From Candidatus Omnitrophota bacterium (GTDB taxonomy: Bacteria > Omnitrophota > Gorgyraeia > JACOVV01): a DNA stretch of 6,542 bases. The stretch is taken from positions 1 to 6,542 of the forward strand of contig JAHFFC010000054.1 in assembly GCA_023248175.1 (NCBI GenBank), read 5' to 3'. The position numbers and the translations under genes were made by a program. Below are positions 4,711-6,542 of this stretch, piece after piece (position 1 is the first letter of the stretch; each line of letters starts with the position of its first letter). A model generated the notes under the pieces. It made no database searches. It saw nothing but the letters and a program-made list of their open reading frames with translations, and was not told the DNA's origin.

Positions 4711-6099
4711 TCAACATCCTGCCGGAGCCAGGATTGCCCCCGGCATGCCGTGGAGAATTTTCTTGTCCAGAGAACAGAGGGTAGCCAGAACACCGCTCAA
4801 CTTCGTTTTCTCCTCTGTATCTGTAACAAAATAAAAAGGTGAAATTCTTGCCCGCACTTCCTTTCTCTCCTCGATCCCCTCCAGAGAAATAGACTGGAAC
4901 GATTGACGGATTGGGTGTCCCCACTCCTGCAATAACCATGGGCCTCTGGTGAAACTGGACAGAGCTTCTTCGAGGGACTGCTTCCAGTCATGGCCCGACA
5001 AATCTTCACCGACGCGCACCCCCCTTGCCCCCCACGCCAGGGGAGAATAGCCCGATGGTTTAATCACCCACTGGCTTCGTTCCTTTTGCGTGGCGCTTGA
5101 TAAAATCCTCCAATCTTGGAGAGCGTTTCCGCGAAATTCGATTCCCGAAACAACACCCGTGGGGCGAATGGGGCGTGGGTCTAAAATCCATGTTCTCGGA
5201 AATAATTTTTGTAAGCAGTGATGAGTCTCTTCTCCCAACTGCTCCCGCCAAAAAGAACGGAGCGCCGGATGATGGAAAAAAGCAAACCACATTTTTTCTT
5301 CCAGATGAGGCTGTAGAGGAGGAGTCATTTTTACTTTTCGTTTTTTAATCGCTTTGAGCAATAAATCGGAGCGATCCATTTTGGGGAGCTCGTAGAGTTC
5401 AAAAAACCGATACAAAAGGTCCAGCCGCTGATAATCATAGAAGACCTCGTCATTTCTATATTCCAAATCTTGAGGTATGACTACCGAGGTTGGTACTCCA
5501 ACCTGACAGAGTCGAATGGCTAATGCCTCCATCTCTTGACGATAGTCGATCGCCTCTTCCGTGATCACAATAGCAACATGGGAGGTAGGGACGGGTTTTA
5601 ACCCCGCCCCTACCTCCTTGATCATTCGAGCGAAGGCTTGCAACATTCCATCCTTTCCACCGATGATTGTTGAATGGTTCTCCGCTAGCCGATGATAGAT
5701 CTCCTGAAACTGCACCATCAAGCCGATTCCGCCTGGAACAGAATCCAGTTCACAGGCTAGGAATCCTTTTTCAGTCAAGATCAAATCGGGCCGAAGGACC
5801 AACGGCAGAGCGTGACGAAAGCGATTCATCCTGGCAACGGAAAAAATGGCTGGGTCTTTTCCGAAGTCGAGGTATTCGGCAATCCAACTTGGGGCGATGC
5901 CGCGCAGGGAGTGATGATACAGTAGATTACACGATTGATAAAAGCGATACAGCCGCTGTCCGAGAAGTTCCAATTCCTCTTTCTCTTCAGAGGAGAGCTT
6001 CCACGGGTTGAGCGATATCCTCCACCCTCCGTGGAAAGAAGATGGAAGCTGCTCCAGGTGATCTTTATGTTGACACGCTATAGCTATATGGGTTGCCAA
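4711..6099 (-). CDS. ATP-grasp-like protein of unknown substrate
   Basis: The 462-aa product resembles the uncharacterised ATP-grasp proteins related to the glutathionylspermidine-synthase and circularly permuted groups, which join a carboxylate to an amine or thiol using ATP. Recognisable blocks are RPDLILTEKG (103-112), ELDSVPGGIG (117-126), the nucleotide-binding VIKPSGYSPLAWGARGVRVG (345-364), WLLQEW (388-393) and RARISPFYF (416-424), with GVLATLC near the end. Its substrate is unknown. The frame opens with TTG at 6097-6099, and an in-frame TGA at 6115-6117 excludes anything longer. The only good Shine-Dalgarno nearby serves an ATG in another frame at 6116-6118 (see findings). A palindrome at 5581-5617 adds about ten residues, GAGLKPVPTS (164-173), in a loop-like position. 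The gene is followed after 13 nt by the unknown gene at 3723-4697. Confidence 0.75.
   Translation of the reverse strand: MATHIAIACQHKDHLEQLPSSFHGGWRISLNPWKLSSEEKEELELLGQRLYRFYQSCNLLYHHSLRGIAPSWIAEYLDFGKDPAIFSVARMNRFRHALPLVLRPDLILTEKGFLACELDSVPGGIGLMVQFQEIYHRLAENHSTIIGGKDGMLQAFARMIKEVGAGLKPVPTSHVAIVITEEAIDYRQEMEALAIRLCQVGVPTSVVIPQDLEYRNDEVFYDYQRLDLLYRFFELYELPKMDRSDLLLKAIKKRKVKMTPPLQPHLEEKMWFAFFHHPALRSFWREQLGEETHHCLQKLFPRTWILDPRPIRPTGVVSGIEFRGNALQDWRILSSATQKERSQWVIKPSGYSPLAWGARGVRVGEDLSGHDWKQSLEEALSSFTRGPWLLQEWGHPIRQSFQSISLEGIEERKEVRARISPFYFVTDTEEKTKLSGVLATLCSLDKKILHGMPGAILAPAGC
5581..5617. repeat. 37-bp palindromic repeat inserted in the ATP-grasp gene
   Basis: Positions 5581-5590 and 5608-5617 are perfect 10-bp reverse complements. 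Four more pairs (5592-5595 with 5603-5606) extend the stem after one mismatch, leaving a small loop. On the coding strand the palindrome reads in frame as VGAGLKPVPTS. Similar GAGLKPAPT-like peptides from GGGGCGGG/CCCGCCCC palindromes recur in unrelated proteins of several environmental lineages (recalled, not searched). It is an intragenic palindromic element comparable in behaviour to the Rickettsia palindromic elements. Confidence 0.8.
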
Positions 6100-6118
6100 A
6101 GGTCCCGTTTTCGTTCAT
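6065..6118 (-). other. 17-codon ORF with good RBS overlapping the ATP-grasp start
   Basis: AGGTGA (6130-6135) stands 11 nt before an ATG (6116-6118) that opens a 17-codon frame, MNENGTFGNPYSYSVST, ending at 6065 inside the ATP-grasp gene. It could be a leader peptide, or the true start of the ATP-grasp gene displaced by one extra base. Removing one base between 6100 and 6115 would join the frames as MNEN... running into LATHIAIACQ. Confidence 0.4.
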
Positions 6119-6148
6119 GATGTTGTCGATCACCTGGGATACTATCTC

Positions 6149-6177
6149 ATGTTACACAAATACAATGATATTGTCAA
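6149..6177 (-). promoter_or_regulatory. Sigma70-like promoter for the ATP-grasp operon
   Basis: A perfect TTGACA (6172-6177) and TAACAT (6149-6154, 4 of 6 matches) are spaced by 17 nt on the minus strand. Initiation near 6142 would give a leader of about 25 nt to the ATG at 6118, or about 43 nt to the TTG at 6099. Confidence 0.55.
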
Positions 6178-6190
6178 AGAAATCAAGTAA

Positions 6191-6350
6191 CTATGTCACC
6201 TTACGCAGTGTGCTGTCATTCTGAACGAAGTTTAGCGAAGTGAGCTTGCACTGAGCGAGCGAAGCGAGTCGAAGTGCCTACCTCAGGCGAAAAGAACCCC
6301 ATGAAGGTGGGACATAGGGGAACTGCTGCGTAACATGAGTTAATGACAGT
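6191..6350. repeat. Cluster of inverted repeats, possible MITE-like remnant
   Basis: Three pairs of inverted words flank the REP-like core. They are 6191-6202 with 6304-6317 (12 bp with a 2-nt bulge), TTACGCAG 6201-6208 with CTGCGTAA 6326-6333, and CTGTCATT 6213-6220 with AATGACAG 6342-6349. The right-hand words are each inverted but keep left-to-right order, so they cannot form one nested hairpin. The pattern looks like shuffled ends of a small repeat family. No transposase is visible. Confidence 0.45.
6214..6278. repeat. REP-like dispersed repeat
   Basis: The segment opens TGTCATTCTGAACGAAG and ends GAGTCGAAGTGCC, with GCGAAG-like words recurring every ten or so bases and a GCACT/AGTGC inverted pair (6248-6252 with 6273-6277). 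The opening and closing words are typical of short extragenic repeats found in many copies in diverse bacterial genomes. The family assignment rests on recalled resemblance, not a search. Confidence 0.6.
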
Positions 6351-6504
6351 CCTCTGCTCCCTTAAGAAACAACAGACAGACATCACCGCTCACTTCAAGT
6401 ATGTCTTAGACGAGCTAGCCAAGGATATTCACAAGGATCCTTTTTCCCTGCTATTCCCAACAAACTCACCTATTCTTAAAAATCCACGGGCTTCTCCTGA
6501 CTAA
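6343..6504 (+). other. Intergenic region with a 53-codon ORF of doubtful reality
   Basis: From 6178 to the window end (365 nt) there is no convincing gene. A 53-codon ATG frame runs here, starting MTVLCSLKKQQTDITAHFKY and ending NPRASPD. It has no Shine-Dalgarno, starts inside an inverted repeat and matches no family I know. It may be a decayed fragment or chance. Confidence 0.15.
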
Positions 6505-6514
6505 TGACACAGCC

Positions 6515-6542
6515 CTTGTCTGCCGGGGAATCAGCAGACAAG
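6515..6542. other. Strong 9-bp hairpin at the window edge
   Basis: CTTGTCTGC (6515-6523) and GCAGACAAG (6534-6542) are perfect reverse complements around a 10-nt loop. The window ends at the last stem base, so a following T-tract, which would make it an intrinsic terminator of an unseen gene, cannot be judged. Confidence 0.5.

Noticed and set aside
4698..4793. Longer form of the 3723-4697 protein, starting at 4793
   Set aside because: It would overlap the ATP-grasp coding sequence by about 80 nt and add a non-conserved-looking extension. The GTG at 4697 fits the operon spacing.

Overview
This is a bacterial chromosomal segment of moderate GC content, probably from an uncultivated Gram-negative lineage. 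The phylum cannot be fixed from this window. The bacterial markers are DnaX and RecR with diagnostic motifs, sigma70-like promoters, GTG/TTG starts, and small palindromic repeats of the kind common in genomes reconstructed from environmental DNA. No plasmid or phage backbone genes are present.

Left part (1-2980, all on the minus strand, so read right to left). A sigma70-like promoter (2945-2973) fires into a truncated 5' half of tRNA-Arg (2884-2920), then the intact tRNA-Arg(CCG) (2792-2866), then dnaX (1131-2759) and recR (529-1134), which overlap by 4 nt. The ybaB/ebfC gene that normally lies between dnaX and recR is absent. A second promoter (492-521) fires into a truncated 5' half of tRNA-Asn (382-478), which is split by a 62-bp block of nested hairpins. 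A tiny GIY-YIG nuclease gene (130-375) follows, then the intact tRNA-Asn(GTT) (49-124).

The two tRNA loci share one architecture: promoter, 5' tRNA half broken at the anticodon, short insert, complete tRNA. At tRNA-Asn the insert is essentially one GIY-YIG ORF whose Shine-Dalgarno sequence comes from the tRNA anticodon stem. At tRNA-Arg only 17 nt remain. This is the strongest candidate here for an undescribed system: a gene-sized GIY-YIG element that inserts in tRNA anticodon loops and leaves the tRNA intact downstream.

Middle (2980-3712). A divergent, apparently leaderless cysH-type gene encodes an assimilatory APS reductase with the Fe-S cysteines. Its extended -10 element and first two start-codon bases lie inside a perfect 18-nt palindrome.

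Right part (3713-6180, minus strand). A two-gene operon encodes an ATP-grasp-like protein of about 462 aa (4711-6099) and a 324-aa unknown protein with an N-terminal hydrophobic segment and winged-helix-like regions (3723-4697). The ATP-grasp gene carries an in-frame 37-bp palindromic insertion, and its 5' end looks one base out of frame with the best ribosome binding site.

Right end (6180-6542). No convincing gene is visible. This stretch holds a REP-like repeat, a cluster of inverted words and a strong hairpin at the window edge.
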